Source: Novosphingobium huizhouense
GTDB lineage: Bacteria > Pseudomonadota > Alphaproteobacteria > Sphingomonadales > Sphingomonadaceae
Reading direction: 5' to 3'
Assembly (NCBI RefSeq): GCF_020179475.1
Contig: NZ_JAILXZ010000001.1
Span: 1,607,129-1,671,128 of the forward strand
DNA length: 64,000 bases
Shown: piece after piece, positions 7,898-16,507 of the stretch
How positions within the stretch are numbered: the first letter of the stretch is position 1
Layout: each line of letters begins with the position of its first letter
Notes under the pieces: model-generated
Told to the model about the DNA's origin: nothing
What the model saw: the letters and a program-made list of their open reading frames with translations, nothing else
The model's database searches: none
Translations under genes and position numbers: made by a program

Positions 7898-9190
7898 TCA
7901 TGCTGCCGCTCCCCGCCGCACCAGCCAGTAGACCGGCACCCCGGCCACCACGAACAGCGCGCCATAACCCAGCGCGTGCGCGCCCAGGCCCCACGAGGCC
8001 CAGACGATGAACGCCGCCGCGATCAGCGCGACCACGGCGAGGAGCCGCTCGCCCGGTAGCAGCTTCAAGGCAGCGAGCATCACCATCAGGTAGCTCAGCA
8101 TGCCGGCGGCCAGGCTGACCGAGGCGATGAACTGGAACAGGTCGCCCAGCCCCTTGGAATAGTTCATCAGCGCCACGCAGGTTAGCAGAACCGAGGATAC
8201 GACGTGCGCGCGCCCCGGCGTGCCGCGCGTCGTCTCCTTGGCGAACCACGCCGGGAATACGCCGCCCTTGGCCATCGCCCAGGGCACTTCGCCCTGCAGC
8301 AGGATGAAGCCGTTTAGCGTTCCGAACGCGCTGATCGCGGCGAACACGGCAACCACGCTCGCCACCCCGCCGCCGAAATGCTGGCCAAGGAAGTCGGCCA
8401 CGGGCGCGGGCGAGGCCGCCGCCTGTCCGGTCGGCATATAGGCGAAGAAGGCGAGGCTGATGCCGACATAGACCACGCCGGTCAGCACCGTGCCGATCAA
8501 GGTCGCGCGCGGCACCACCGCGCTTGCGTTCTCCACCTTGTCGGCCGGGACGGTTGCGGATTCGAGGCCGAGGAAGCCCCAGAAGGTCAGCCCCGCGGCG
8601 CTCGCGATCGCGCCTGCTGCGATCGGCACCGGCGGCTGCGCCACGTGCGGCGCGCCGGTCAGGGCCAGCCACAGCGCCAGTGCGATCAGCACCACCAGCG
8701 GGATCAGTTTGAGGGCGCTCGTCACCAGCGACACTTCGCCCGCGGTGCGCACGCCGCGGATGTTCACCGCGGTCAGCAGCCAGACGCAGGCGACCGCGAG
8801 CAGCGCGGGCAGACCCGGCGTCCGGCCGATGACCGGCGCGATCAGGCTGATGTTGCTGACCACCGCCACCGCGATCGCGCCGTTGCCCGCCCAGATCATC
8901 GTCCAGTACGACCACGCCGTGGCGAACCCGGCAAGCGGGCCGAACGCGGCATTGGCATAGGCATAAGGGCCGCCCGCCAAGGGCAGCTTGCCGCCCAGCC
9001 GGGCGAACACGATGGCAAGGCACAGCGCGCCGCCGATCGTCACCAGCCAGCCGAGCAGCTGGTTCGCCCCCAGCGGCGCCAGCGTCGCCGGCAGCAGGTA
9101 GATGCCCGAACCGATCAGGTTGCCGACGACCAGCGCCAGCGTCATCAGGAAGCCGAGCTGGCGGGCCGGTCTGGTGGCTGTGGTGCTCAA
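7898..9190 (-). CDS. APC-superfamily amino acid permease (AdiC-like)
   Basis: A 430-residue inner-membrane transporter with about 12 hydrophobic helices spread through its length. The unwound helix-1 substrate motif GNLIGSGIYLLPATLA matches the GSGIF signature of arginine/agmatine and related exchangers; PLAGGPYAYANAAFGP after helix 2 is also characteristic. It probably moves a cationic or neutral amino acid or amine; specificity is not evident. The first in-frame ATG falls inside helix 1, so the TTG at 9190 (minus strand) is chosen: it follows GGGGAG nine bases upstream and restores a normal N-terminus STTATRPARQLGF. It is divergent from the sulfotransferase gene, with only 78 bp between starts. 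Confidence 0.85.
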   Translation of the reverse strand: MSTTATRPARQLGFLMTLALVVGNLIGSGIYLLPATLAPLGANQLLGWLVTIGGALCLAIVFARLGGKLPLAGGPYAYANAAFGPLAGFATAWSYWTMIWAGNGAIAVAVVSNISLIAPVIGRTPGLPALLAVACVWLLTAVNIRGVRTAGEVSLVTSALKLIPLVVLIALALWLALTGAPHVAQPPVPIAAGAIASAAGLTFWGFLGLESATVPADKVENASAVVPRATLIGTVLTGVVYVGISLAFFAYMPTGQAAASPAPVADFLGQHFGGGVASVVAVFAAISAFGTLNGFILLQGEVPWAMAKGGVFPAWFAKETTRGTPGRAHVVSSVLLTCVALMNYSKGLGDLFQFIASVSLAAGMLSYLMVMLAALKLLPGERLLAVVALIAAAFIVWASWGLGAHALGYGALFVVAGVPVYWLVRRGAAA

Positions 9191-9268
9191 GCGAATAGTC
9201 TCCCCGCCGTCTCGAAACGTGCAGACTAACGCTTGATCGCGCCGCGTCACCGTGTTTGTTGCGCCTTG

Positions 9269-10858
9269 ATGGCGAGCCTTCCCGACTTCGACCCCCGTTC
9301 CTACGACCCGCGCCTCGTGCGCGCCGCGCACGCGATGAATGCGAACGACCTGCCCGTGGCCGAGCCGCTGCTGCGCAGCCTGCTCAAGGACAATCCGTTC
9401 GACGTGCGCGCCATCCGCCTCTTCGCCGAGCTTGCCGGCCGCATCGGGCGCTACCAGGATGCCGAGAACCTGCTGCGCCGCGCGATCGAGCTGGCGCCGC
9501 AGTTCACGCCTGCGCGCGCCAACCTCGCGCTCGTGCTCTATCGCACCAACCGCGCGGGCGAGGCGCTCGAGGAACTGGCGCGCGTCTCGGCCGAGGACCC
9601 CGACAACATCGGCATCGCCAACCTCCAGGCCGCCGCCTATGGCCGCATCGGCGAATTCGACGAGGCGCTGGCGCTCTATGCGCACGTGCTCGCCGAAATG
9701 CCCGAGCAGCCCAAGGTGTGGATGAGCTACGGCCACATGCTCAAGACCGTGGGGCGCCAGGCCGAGGGCATTGCCGCCTATCGCCGCGCGCTGGCGCTGA
9801 CGCCGACGCTGGGCGAAGTGTGGTGGAGCCTCGCCAACCTCAAGACGGTGCGGTTCTCGGACGAGGACATCGCCGCGATGGAGGCGGCGCTCGGCGACGC
9901 GGGCATTTCGCCCGAGGACCGCTGGCACCTCGACTTCGCGCTCGGCAAGGCGTTCGAGGACCGGGGCGAGGCCGCGCGCGCCTTTGCGCACTATGCCGCG
10001 GGCAATGCCTTGCGCAAGCGGCGCATGCCCTACAAGGCGGCGGACACGACCGCGCAGGTCGACGCCGCGATCGCCGCGGCCACGCCCGCGCTGCTGGCGG
10101 GCGGGCAGGGCGGGGGCTGCGAAGCGCCCGACCCGATCTTCGTGCTCGGCATGCCGCGCGCCGGGTCGACGCTGATCGAGCAGATCCTCGCCAGCCACAG
10201 CCAGGTCGAAGGCACCAGCGAACTGGGCGACATCGCGCTGCTCGCGCGCAGCGTCGAGGACTATCCGGCCGGCCTTGCGCGGCTTTCGGGCGCGGAGTTG
10301 CGCCGTCTCGGCGCGCGCTATGTCGAGCGCACGCGCATCCAGCGGCACACCGCGCGGCCGCGGTTCGTCGACAAGATGCCGAACAACTGGCTGCACGTGC
10401 CCTTCATCCGCCTGATCCTGCCCAACGCCACGATCATCGACGCGCGGCGCCATCCGCTCGCCTGCGGCTTTTCGAACTTCAAGCAGCACTTCGCCAAGGG
10501 GCAGGGCTTCACCTACAGCCTCGACGACATGGGGCGCTACTACCGCGACTATGTGCGGCTGATGGCGCATGTCGATGCGGTAGCCCCGGGCGCGGTCCAC
10601 CGCGTGATCCACGAAGCGCTGCTCGACGATTTCGAGGGCGAGGTGCGCCGGCTGCTCGATGTCTGCGGCCTGCCATTCGAGGAGGCGTGCCTTGCCTTCC
10701 ACAAGACCGAGCGCGCGGTCCGCACCGCCAGTTCCGAACAGGTCCGCCGCCCGATCAACCGCGACGGCGCCGACAGCTGGAAGCCGTTCGAGCCGTGGCT
10801 GGACCCGCTCAAGGCGGCGCTGGGGCCGGTGCTCGCGGCCTATCCGCACGCGCCATGA
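9269..10858 (+). CDS. TPR-repeat sulfotransferase family protein
   Basis: A 529-residue two-domain protein. Residues ~20-260 form tetratricopeptide repeats (for example AENLLRRAIELAPQFTPARANLALVLY, read as helix pairs of about 34 residues). Residues ~280-525 form a sulfotransferase domain: the 5'-phosphosulfate loop FVLGMPRAGSTLIEQIL and the 3'-phosphate segment DARRHPLACGFSNFKQHF. It should transfer sulfate from PAPS to an acceptor recruited by the TPRs; no signal peptide is visible. ATG 9269 is chosen because the alternative TTG at 9233 extends into the permease promoter; neither has a good ribosome site. A TonB-dependent receptor follows 127 bp downstream, a pairing often seen in sphingomonads. 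The cysDNC genes of this window would supply PAPS. Confidence 0.86.
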   Translation: MASLPDFDPRSYDPRLVRAAHAMNANDLPVAEPLLRSLLKDNPFDVRAIRLFAELAGRIGRYQDAENLLRRAIELAPQFTPARANLALVLYRTNRAGEALEELARVSAEDPDNIGIANLQAAAYGRIGEFDEALALYAHVLAEMPEQPKVWMSYGHMLKTVGRQAEGIAAYRRALALTPTLGEVWWSLANLKTVRFSDEDIAAMEAALGDAGISPEDRWHLDFALGKAFEDRGEAARAFAHYAAGNALRKRRMPYKAADTTAQVDAAIAAATPALLAGGQGGGCEAPDPIFVLGMPRAGSTLIEQILASHSQVEGTSELGDIALLARSVEDYPAGLARLSGAELRRLGARYVERTRIQRHTARPRFVDKMPNNWLHVPFIRLILPNATIIDARRHPLACGFSNFKQHFAKGQGFTYSLDDMGRYYRDYVRLMAHVDAVAPGAVHRVIHEALLDDFEGEVRRLLDVCGLPFEEACLAFHKTERAVRTASSEQVRRPINRDGADSWKPFEPWLDPLKAALGPVLAAYPHAP

Positions 10859-10985
10859 AACCTCGTTGTAATTTCGCCACGCCTGTGGACGAACAATAAT
10901 TGCAAAGCGTTGCCGTCTTGCCATCGGATGTGTCCGGGCGCAGGCTCGTTCTTGGACAAAGTCACAACAGGGTGGGCAAGTACGC

Positions 10986-13529
10986 ATGAGGATGTCCCGC
11001 AAGGCGCGCATCGCGCAAGGTCTGCTTCTCGCATCGGGCGCGCTGCTCGCCGTCCCCGCCTTCGCGCAGGAGGCGCCGCAGGCCGCACAGGCGGACGGTG
11101 CGGCAAGCGCCGAAGGCCCCGACGTGATCATCGTCACCGCGCAGAAGCGCAGCGAGAACCTGCAGAAGGTGCCGATCTCGATCCAGGCGCTGGGCGAAGC
11201 CAAGCTGGAACAGCTCAACGTCAGCAACTTCAACAGCTACACCCAGCAACTGCCCTCGGTCGTGGCGCAGTCGGCCGGCACCCCCGGCACCAACGTGATC
11301 TACATGCGCGGCGTCGCCTCGGGCGGCGACGGCAACCACTCGGGCTCGCTGCCCTCGGTCGGCGTCTATCTCGACGAACAGCCGGTCACCACGGTCGGCG
11401 GCAACCTCGATGTCCACATCTACGACGTCGCCCGCATCGAGAGCCTGTCGGGCCCGCAGGGCACGCTCTATGGCGCCTCGTCGGAAGCCGGCACGCTGCG
11501 CATCATCACCAACAAGCCCGACACCAGCGGCTTCTACGGCCGCGTCGATGGCGAGGTGAACACCGTCAACAAGGGCGGCCAGGGCGGCAAGCTCGAAGGC
11601 ATGATCAACGTGCCGTTCTCGCCTACCGCAGCGCTGCGCGTGATCGGCTACTACCAGCGCGACGCCGGCTTCATCGACAACGTGCCCGGCTGCCGCGCCT
11701 TCCTGCCCGAGCCCGACCCGTTCGGCTGCCCGCCCGCCAAGAACGGCGGCATCACCGTCGACAACTCGGCCTTCGTCAAGAAGGACTACAACGACACCGA
11801 GATCTACGGCGGCCGCGCCGCGCTCAAGGTCGATCTCGACGACAACTGGACCGTCACGCCCACGGTCATGTACCAGGACACCAAGAGCCACGGCTCCTAC
11901 GGCACCGACGCCAGCGTCGGCGACCTGGCCGTGCAGCACTTCTTCCCCGAATACCGCGACGACCGCTTCTGGAGCGCGGCGCTGACGATCGAGGGCCGGA
12001 TCGGCAACTGGGACGTGACCTATGCGGGCTCGTACATGGACCGCAAGACCTTCTCGTCGAGCGACTATACCGACTATGCCGAGGCCTACGACCAGATCTA
12101 CGCCTCGTCGGGCGGCATCGCCAGCTACCTCTACTTCCAGGACGCGGCGGGCAACACCATCGACCCGCGCCAGAAGGTGATCGGCAGCGACCACTTCAAG
12201 AAGATCAGCCAGGAATTGCGCATCGCCTCGCCTTCGGACAAGCCGCTGCGGCTGGTCGCCGGCGCCTTCTTCCAGCGCCAGTCGAACGCGATCCACCAGG
12301 ACTACCAGGTCGCCGGCCTGGCGCCCGCGCTGTCGGTCAACGGCGTGCCCGGCACGCTCTGGCTGACCCAGCAGGAGCGCGTCGACAAGGACTATGCCGC
12401 GTTCGGCGAACTGACCTGGGACATCAGCCGCAAGTTCTCGCTGACCGGCGGCGCGCGCCTGTTCAAGTACGACAACTCGCTGGTCGGCTTCTTCGGCTTC
12501 GGTCGCAACCCCGGCCCCGCCGGCGACTTCGAGGGCTCGCCGCCGAACGGCGTCGGCTCGAACCGCACCGGCGTCGCGCAGTGCTTCACCCAGTCGGGCG
12601 AGCGGCTCTACGACCGCGACAGCGATACCTACGCCAGCTCGCGCGTGCTGCTGCCGCCGGTGGTGGCGGGCAGCCCGTGCACCAACCTGGGCGAGTTCAG
12701 CAACGGCAAGGTCCGCCCGGTCGTGGCCAAGGGCGACGGCGTGACCTGGCGCTTCAACGCGACCTACAAGCCCAGCGACACGCTGATGATGTACGCCACG
12801 GTGTCCAAGGGCTTCCGCCCGGGCGGGCAGAACCGCCGCGGCGACAAGGGCGCCTACCAGCCCGACTACCTGATCAACTACGAACTCGGGCTCAAGACCA
12901 CGCTCGGCGGGGTGCTGAGGCTCAACGCCGCGATCTACCAGCAGGACTGGCAGAGCTTCCAGTTCGCCTTCCTCGGCGAGAACAGCTTCACCGTCATCAC
13001 CAACGGTCCCGACGCGCGGATCCGCGGCTTCGATGTCGATGCGGGCTTCAACATCGAGCGGCTGAGCGTCAACCTGGCGGCGGCCTACACCGACGCCAAG
13101 ACGCGCCAAAACCTGTGCGCCAGCTTCGACCCGACGTTCACCTGCGCGACCAGCGCGATCCAGGCGCCCAAGGGCACCCGCCTGCCGATCACGCCGCAGT
13201 TCAAGGCGACGACGACCGTGCGCTACACCGTGCCGGTCGACAGCGCCAAGGTCTACGGCCAATTCAACCTCGCCTACCAGTCCAAGGCGACCTCGGACAT
13301 CCGGGTGAACTTCGCCAAGGCCCAGGGCGACCTGCCCGACTTCGCGACGATGAACCTCGCGCTCGGCGCCGATTGGCCGAACTATTCGCTCGAGCTGTTC
13401 ATGCAGAACGTGCTCGACGAACGCGGCCAGCTCTCGCGCTTCGTCCAGTGCGGCGCCTGCACGCAGCGGCCGTACTACGTGCCGATCACCCCGCGCACGA
13501 TCGGCCTGCGCGCCGGCGCGAAGTTCTAG
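10986..13529 (+). CDS. TonB-dependent outer-membrane receptor
   Basis: An 847-residue receptor. Residues 1-~27 are a signal peptide (MRMSRKARIAQGLLLASGALL...AFAQ). The TonB box/plug entry DVIIVTAQKRSENLQKVPIS lies at ~40-60; the plug continues to about residue 180 with IYMRGVASGGDG, SVGVYLDEQPV and GPQGTLYGASSEAGTLRII. The remainder is a 22-strand barrel with alternating hydrophobic strands and ends in Phe (LRAGAKF), as expected for BAM recognition. It imports an unknown large substrate (siderophore, carbohydrate, or aromatic compound) with TonB-ExbBD energy. Neither a FecI/FecR pair nor a siderophore gene is adjacent. It is likely co-expressed with the upstream sulfotransferase. The end is convergent with the response regulator, 25 bp apart. 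Confidence 0.93.
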   Translation: MRMSRKARIAQGLLLASGALLAVPAFAQEAPQAAQADGAASAEGPDVIIVTAQKRSENLQKVPISIQALGEAKLEQLNVSNFNSYTQQLPSVVAQSAGTPGTNVIYMRGVASGGDGNHSGSLPSVGVYLDEQPVTTVGGNLDVHIYDVARIESLSGPQGTLYGASSEAGTLRIITNKPDTSGFYGRVDGEVNTVNKGGQGGKLEGMINVPFSPTAALRVIGYYQRDAGFIDNVPGCRAFLPEPDPFGCPPAKNGGITVDNSAFVKKDYNDTEIYGGRAALKVDLDDNWTVTPTVMYQDTKSHGSYGTDASVGDLAVQHFFPEYRDDRFWSAALTIEGRIGNWDVTYAGSYMDRKTFSSSDYTDYAEAYDQIYASSGGIASYLYFQDAAGNTIDPRQKVIGSDHFKKISQELRIASPSDKPLRLVAGAFFQRQSNAIHQDYQVAGLAPALSVNGVPGTLWLTQQERVDKDYAAFGELTWDISRKFSLTGGARLFKYDNSLVGFFGFGRNPGPAGDFEGSPPNGVGSNRTGVAQCFTQSGERLYDRDSDTYASSRVLLPPVVAGSPCTNLGEFSNGKVRPVVAKGDGVTWRFNATYKPSDTLMMYATVSKGFRPGGQNRRGDKGAYQPDYLINYELGLKTTLGGVLRLNAAIYQQDWQSFQFAFLGENSFTVITNGPDARIRGFDVDAGFNIERLSVNLAAAYTDAKTRQNLCASFDPTFTCATSAIQAPKGTRLPITPQFKATTTVRYTVPVDSAKVYGQFNLAYQSKATSDIRVNFAKAQGDLPDFATMNLALGADWPNYSLELFMQNVLDERGQLSRFVQCGACTQRPYYVPITPRTIGLRAGAKF

Positions 13530-13554
13530 GCACAGCGGAAAGAGGGGCGCTCGG

Positions 13555-14226
13555 TTACGGCTTGTCGAGCACGTAGCCGAGCGAGCGCACCGTCCGCAAA
13601 GGATATCCCGCGCCCACTTCGCGCAGCGCGCGGCGCAGGCGGCTGACCCAGGCGTCGACGGTGCGCTCGTCGATCGGCTGGTCGTTCTTGCCGAGCGCGG
13701 CGATCAGCTGGCCGCGGCTGAACACCTTGCCCGGTTGCTCCATCAGGTAGCGCAGCAGGCGCAGCTCGTTGGGCATCAGCGCGATCGGGGTGTCCTTCCA
13801 GCGCGCCTGGAGCGCGGCGAGGTCGAGGCTGAGGTTGCCGAGCTGGAGCGTGCGGCCGGGCGTCTCGCGCTCGGGGATCTGGACCGAAAGCACGCGGTCG
13901 AGCACTGCGCCGCGATCGACCGGCCCCACGATGTAGTCGTCGGCACCGGCGCGCAGCGCGCGGCGCTTGGCCTCGGCCTCGTCCTCCTCGAGGATCATCG
14001 TGACGTGCGCCTGCTCGGTCGCGGGATCGCAGCGCAGGCGGCGGCACAGCTCGAGCCCGGACATCTCGGGCAGCACCCAGTCGACGAAGGCCCAGGGCTG
14101 GCCGTCGAGCAGCGGCAGCGGGCTCGCCCAGGTCCAGCGGTGGAACTGCACGCGCAAGTCGCCGTGAACGAACGGATCGTGCCCGCCGGGCAGCGTTTCG
14201 GTGAGCAGGATGTCGATCTGGCGCAT
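13555..14226 (-). CDS. OmpR/PhoB-family response regulator with atypical receiver domain
   Basis: A 223-residue two-domain protein. The N-terminal receiver (1-~120) retains the phospho-acceptor position Asp49 (AFVDWVLPEMSGLEL), but the usual paired acidic residues near the N-terminus are replaced by ILLTETLP and the invariant Lys of the KP motif is Gly101 (DDYIVGPVD). The C-terminal winged helix (~125-220) is intact: PNELRLLRYLMEQPGKVFSRGQL and RTVDAWVSRLRRAL. Loss of the lysine suggests regulation without conventional phosphorylation. No histidine kinase gene is adjacent. ATG 14226 is chosen as the start of the receiver; the open frame continues upstream without homology. Confidence 0.83.
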   Translation of the reverse strand: MRQIDILLTETLPGGHDPFVHGDLRVQFHRWTWASPLPLLDGQPWAFVDWVLPEMSGLELCRRLRCDPATEQAHVTMILEEDEAEAKRRALRAGADDYIVGPVDRGAVLDRVLSVQIPERETPGRTLQLGNLSLDLAALQARWKDTPIALMPNELRLLRYLMEQPGKVFSRGQLIAALGKNDQPIDERTVDAWVSRLRRALREVGAGYPLRTVRSLGYVLDKP

Positions 14227-14621
14227 GGGGTCCCGCGACTTGGAAGCGTGGCCTGTCTGTCGCGATTTTGTGACTTCTGCATGACGACACCCCCTGTCCG
14301 CGGGGCCATCCGCAACCGCACGGAGGCGGTGGCAATTCCGGCGGGCGAGGTCCAACCCCTCGGCGTTCACCGTGCCGTTGCGCCCCAGCGGATCGAACGG
14401 GAAGCGGCCGTGCGCAAGCGGGCTCTTTTCGCCTTGCCGGAGGGCAGGGGGTTGACGGGGTTTACACAGTCCTGGGCGCAAACTCCGAGCCCCCCCGGCG
14501 CTTTGTTCGCGAGCCCTGGCGCAAGGCGCTGATTGCCGGCGATTTCAAGGAGCGAGGGGAAGGCGTCTAGCGCATCTCGCGGCTGTAGGACAGCGCCGCG
14601 TCCGCCTTGCATATGCAATAT
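14227..14621. other. Intergenic region upstream of the response regulator
   Basis: These 395 bp separate the response-regulator start from the end of the acetyltransferase gene. They must hold the regulator's promoter on the minus strand. I found no tRNA, strong terminator or convincing small gene. The right end (14600-14625, ATATGCAATATCTAAACTGA) is AT-rich. Confidence 0.5.
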
Positions 14622-15104
14622 CTAAACTGACGCGCGCGTCAGCTTCATCGCATAGAGCGTTTCGAGCGCCATCACCGACGCTGCCGGCGCGGTGTCGCCC
14701 ACCGGTTCGAGCGCGAAGCCATGCCGTTCGGCAAAGCGCCGCATCATGCCCAGCGAGGCGCGGTTGTCCTCGGCGATGGTCAGCGTGATCGCGCCGACCC
14801 CGAGCCCGTGCGCTTCCCTAAGGAAGGCGTCAAGCAGCCGCTGCGACAGCCCCGTGCCGCGCTCGGCCTCGCGCAGGCCGACCTGCCAGAGCAGCATCGC
14901 CTCGCCCTCGACTGCGCGCATGGCGGTGAGCAGCCCGACCAGCGCGCCCTCGCGCTCGGCGACGAGCACTAGCCCGGCATTGACGAGCGCCCAGTAGGTG
15001 TAGGGCGTGTGCCGGTCGAGCGTGCCGGCAGCGCGCACGAGATCGAGCAGCGCGGGGACATCGGCGGCGGTGGCGGGGCGGATGGTAGGTTGGGGGAGGG
15101 GCAT
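14622..15104 (-). CDS. EctA-like GNAT acetyltransferase
   Basis: A 160-residue GNAT-fold enzyme. The acetyl-CoA pyrophosphate loop is REAERGTGLSQRLLDAF, preceded by the strand MLLWQVGL, and followed by TIAEDNRASLGMMRRFAERHG. These blocks, together with LDRHTPYTYWALV and the AEREGALVGLLTAMR strand, resemble L-2,4-diaminobutyrate acetyltransferase (EctA) more than generic RimI-like GNATs. In ectoine producers ectA sits with ectB and ectC; neither is here, so the substrate may be another diamine or amino acid. ATG 15104 is the first residue of the domain; the open frame reaches 15224 with no homology and crosses a dispersed repeat. No clear ribosome site. Confidence 0.72.
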   Translation of the reverse strand: MPLPQPTIRPATAADVPALLDLVRAAGTLDRHTPYTYWALVNAGLVLVAEREGALVGLLTAMRAVEGEAMLLWQVGLREAERGTGLSQRLLDAFLREAHGLGVGAITLTIAEDNRASLGMMRRFAERHGFALEPVGDTAPAASVMALETLYAMKLTRASV

Positions 15105-15126
15105 GGCGGGGAAGGGTTCATGTTTT

Positions 15127-15150
15127 GCGCAGAGGCGCGGAGGGGCGGAG
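15127..15150. repeat. Dispersed GCGCAGAGGCGCGGAG-type repeat
   Basis: GCGCAGAGGCGCGGAGGGGCGGAG matches the element at 63841-63865 (GCGCAGAGGCGCAGAGGCGCGGAGAAG); a reverse-oriented relative reads GGGCTCTGCGCGAACCTG near 16946. It lies upstream of the acetyltransferase. No coding role is apparent. Confidence 0.5.
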
Positions 15151-15241
15151 AAGGGGGTGCCTTGGGGCGGCTGCTGGAGTGACTTAGGAATCTGGAAAAC
15201 TGGCACCGTAATCTGCCACCGCAATCCGAAGAAAAGGCCAG

Positions 15242-16507
15242 CTACATCGTTGAAAAAAGATCAGGTTGCTCAGGACTAGCTAGAGCCTTGACTGCATCGT
15301 CGCCTAAAAATCCATCCCTGATGCCTTTCATTATCACGTATGGTTGCATTGCCGGATTTCGGAACCTATACCGATAGATCCGAGAGGATCCCTGTCTATA
15401 AAGTACCCGCCCCCTTTTCTCTTCTGTAAATTCCTTCAAATTATCATTAAAGTAATCAACGGGTGTATCTTTGCCTAATATGGAACTAAGAGGATCAACC
15501 ACCTGCTTCGGTGTAAAATATCCAACTTCGTCTGATTGCGCTAAAGCACAAGCCATAAGTATCTGGCGATATCGCGCGCGCGCTTGATTGCTGTGCGTGG
15601 CGTTTTCATAATCTTGCTTGAGGCTATTTTGGTTGCTGTTTAGAATGGCGTCTATAGCTTTATCTACGTCCTCTTCTAAAACGCGCAGACGCTTTTTTGA
15701 AATAGCAGCTATTGCGGACTCTTTTCCAAGTCCGTGGGCAAATGCCGGGAGGCCCTTCGTCAGGTTTATCACCTTCCATTTAGCATTTCCCTCAATTTCC
15801 ATTCCAAGACGTCTAATTCTACCTTCGACCACGTCACGCATTTCTTCTTTATCCATGCGCGGCATGAGAATTTCTTCTGTACATCGGGTGATTGATTGAT
15901 GTCCGTCGATGAGGTCTGCGACACTATCGCTAATACCTACCACGACAACCGTTGCCTTCGCGCCCTCGTCGGAAAGAGCTTTGATTGTCTCAGCCATGAG
16001 GCGTGATGCGTTCTGATCGCGGATCAGATTAAACTCGTCAATCACTATAATCGGAATGTCGTTCTCGCTGAAAATGGATAGTTCGCGAACAACGTCTGCT
16101 GGCTTGACCCCTTCTCTTGGATAGAGGTCCGATACCGAAAATTCCTTGTTGCCTTCACCGATGTCAGCGACGAACTTAATATCTCTGAATATATCCATCC
16201 AAATTGACGAAAAAGTATCAGATGAAAATACTGTTTTTCTTATATATCTTATCCGTGATGCTTTTGTCGGAACAATAAGTTTGATGATTTGCGAGAGTGA
16301 GGTTTTACCAACTCCAGGTTCTCCATAGATGATTGCATGGCGTCCTCGTTCGCTTATCACGTCGAGCAGTTTGGTTATTTGGGCGTGCCGACCTGCGAAC
16401 AGGTCGGCGGTCGTCACTGGCGCTGAGGGCGTGAACAGTTCAGCGACCTCCCACCGCTTTGCATGCCAATCTTCATCAGTGAGAGAACTGGGGCGCCGTA
16501 CCACCAT
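15242..16507 (-). CDS. AT-rich orphan AAA family ATPase (ORC/Cdc6-like architecture)
   Basis: A 421-residue P-loop ATPase. Walker A is IIYGEPGVGKTSLSQI (residues ~58-73), Walker B is PIIVIDEFNLIRD (~150-162), and a sensor-1-like strand VVVVGISDSV follows at ~185. After the AAA lid (~205-290) comes a region with YFTPKQVVDPLSSI and RGRVLYRQGSSRIYRYRFRN that looks like a winged helix, giving the layout of ORC/Cdc6-like and STAND-like ATPases. Base composition is unlike its neighbours: 16201-16260 has only 16 G/C in 60, and codons such as ATA, AGA and TTA are common. Start ATG 16507 follows GGAGGT. It is flanked on both sides by dispersed repeats and has no partner gene. The function is unknown; DNA-related or defence roles are possible but unproven. 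Confidence 0.7.
   Translation of the reverse strand: MVVRRPSSLTDEDWHAKRWEVAELFTPSAPVTTADLFAGRHAQITKLLDVISERGRHAIIYGEPGVGKTSLSQIIKLIVPTKASRIRYIRKTVFSSDTFSSIWMDIFRDIKFVADIGEGNKEFSVSDLYPREGVKPADVVRELSIFSENDIPIIVIDEFNLIRDQNASRLMAETIKALSDEGAKATVVVVGISDSVADLIDGHQSITRCTEEILMPRMDKEEMRDVVEGRIRRLGMEIEGNAKWKVINLTKGLPAFAHGLGKESAIAAISKKRLRVLEEDVDKAIDAILNSNQNSLKQDYENATHSNQARARYRQILMACALAQSDEVGYFTPKQVVDPLSSILGKDTPVDYFNDNLKEFTEEKRGRVLYRQGSSRIYRYRFRNPAMQPYVIMKGIRDGFLGDDAVKALASPEQPDLFSTM

Noticed and set aside
9191..11233. Long upstream extension of the permease frame on the minus strand
   Set aside because: It runs antisense through the sulfotransferase and into the TonB receptor, and shows no family-like sequence before the TTG at 9190.
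10962..13262. 766-codon minus-strand frame opposite the TonB receptor
   Set aside because: Low-complexity Arg/Val/Gly-rich antisense shadow; the receptor frame has plug, TonB box and terminal Phe.
14452..14476. TTGACG with a TTTACACA nearby as a plus-strand promoter
   Set aside because: The spacing is far too short for -35/-10 boxes and no plus-strand gene follows.
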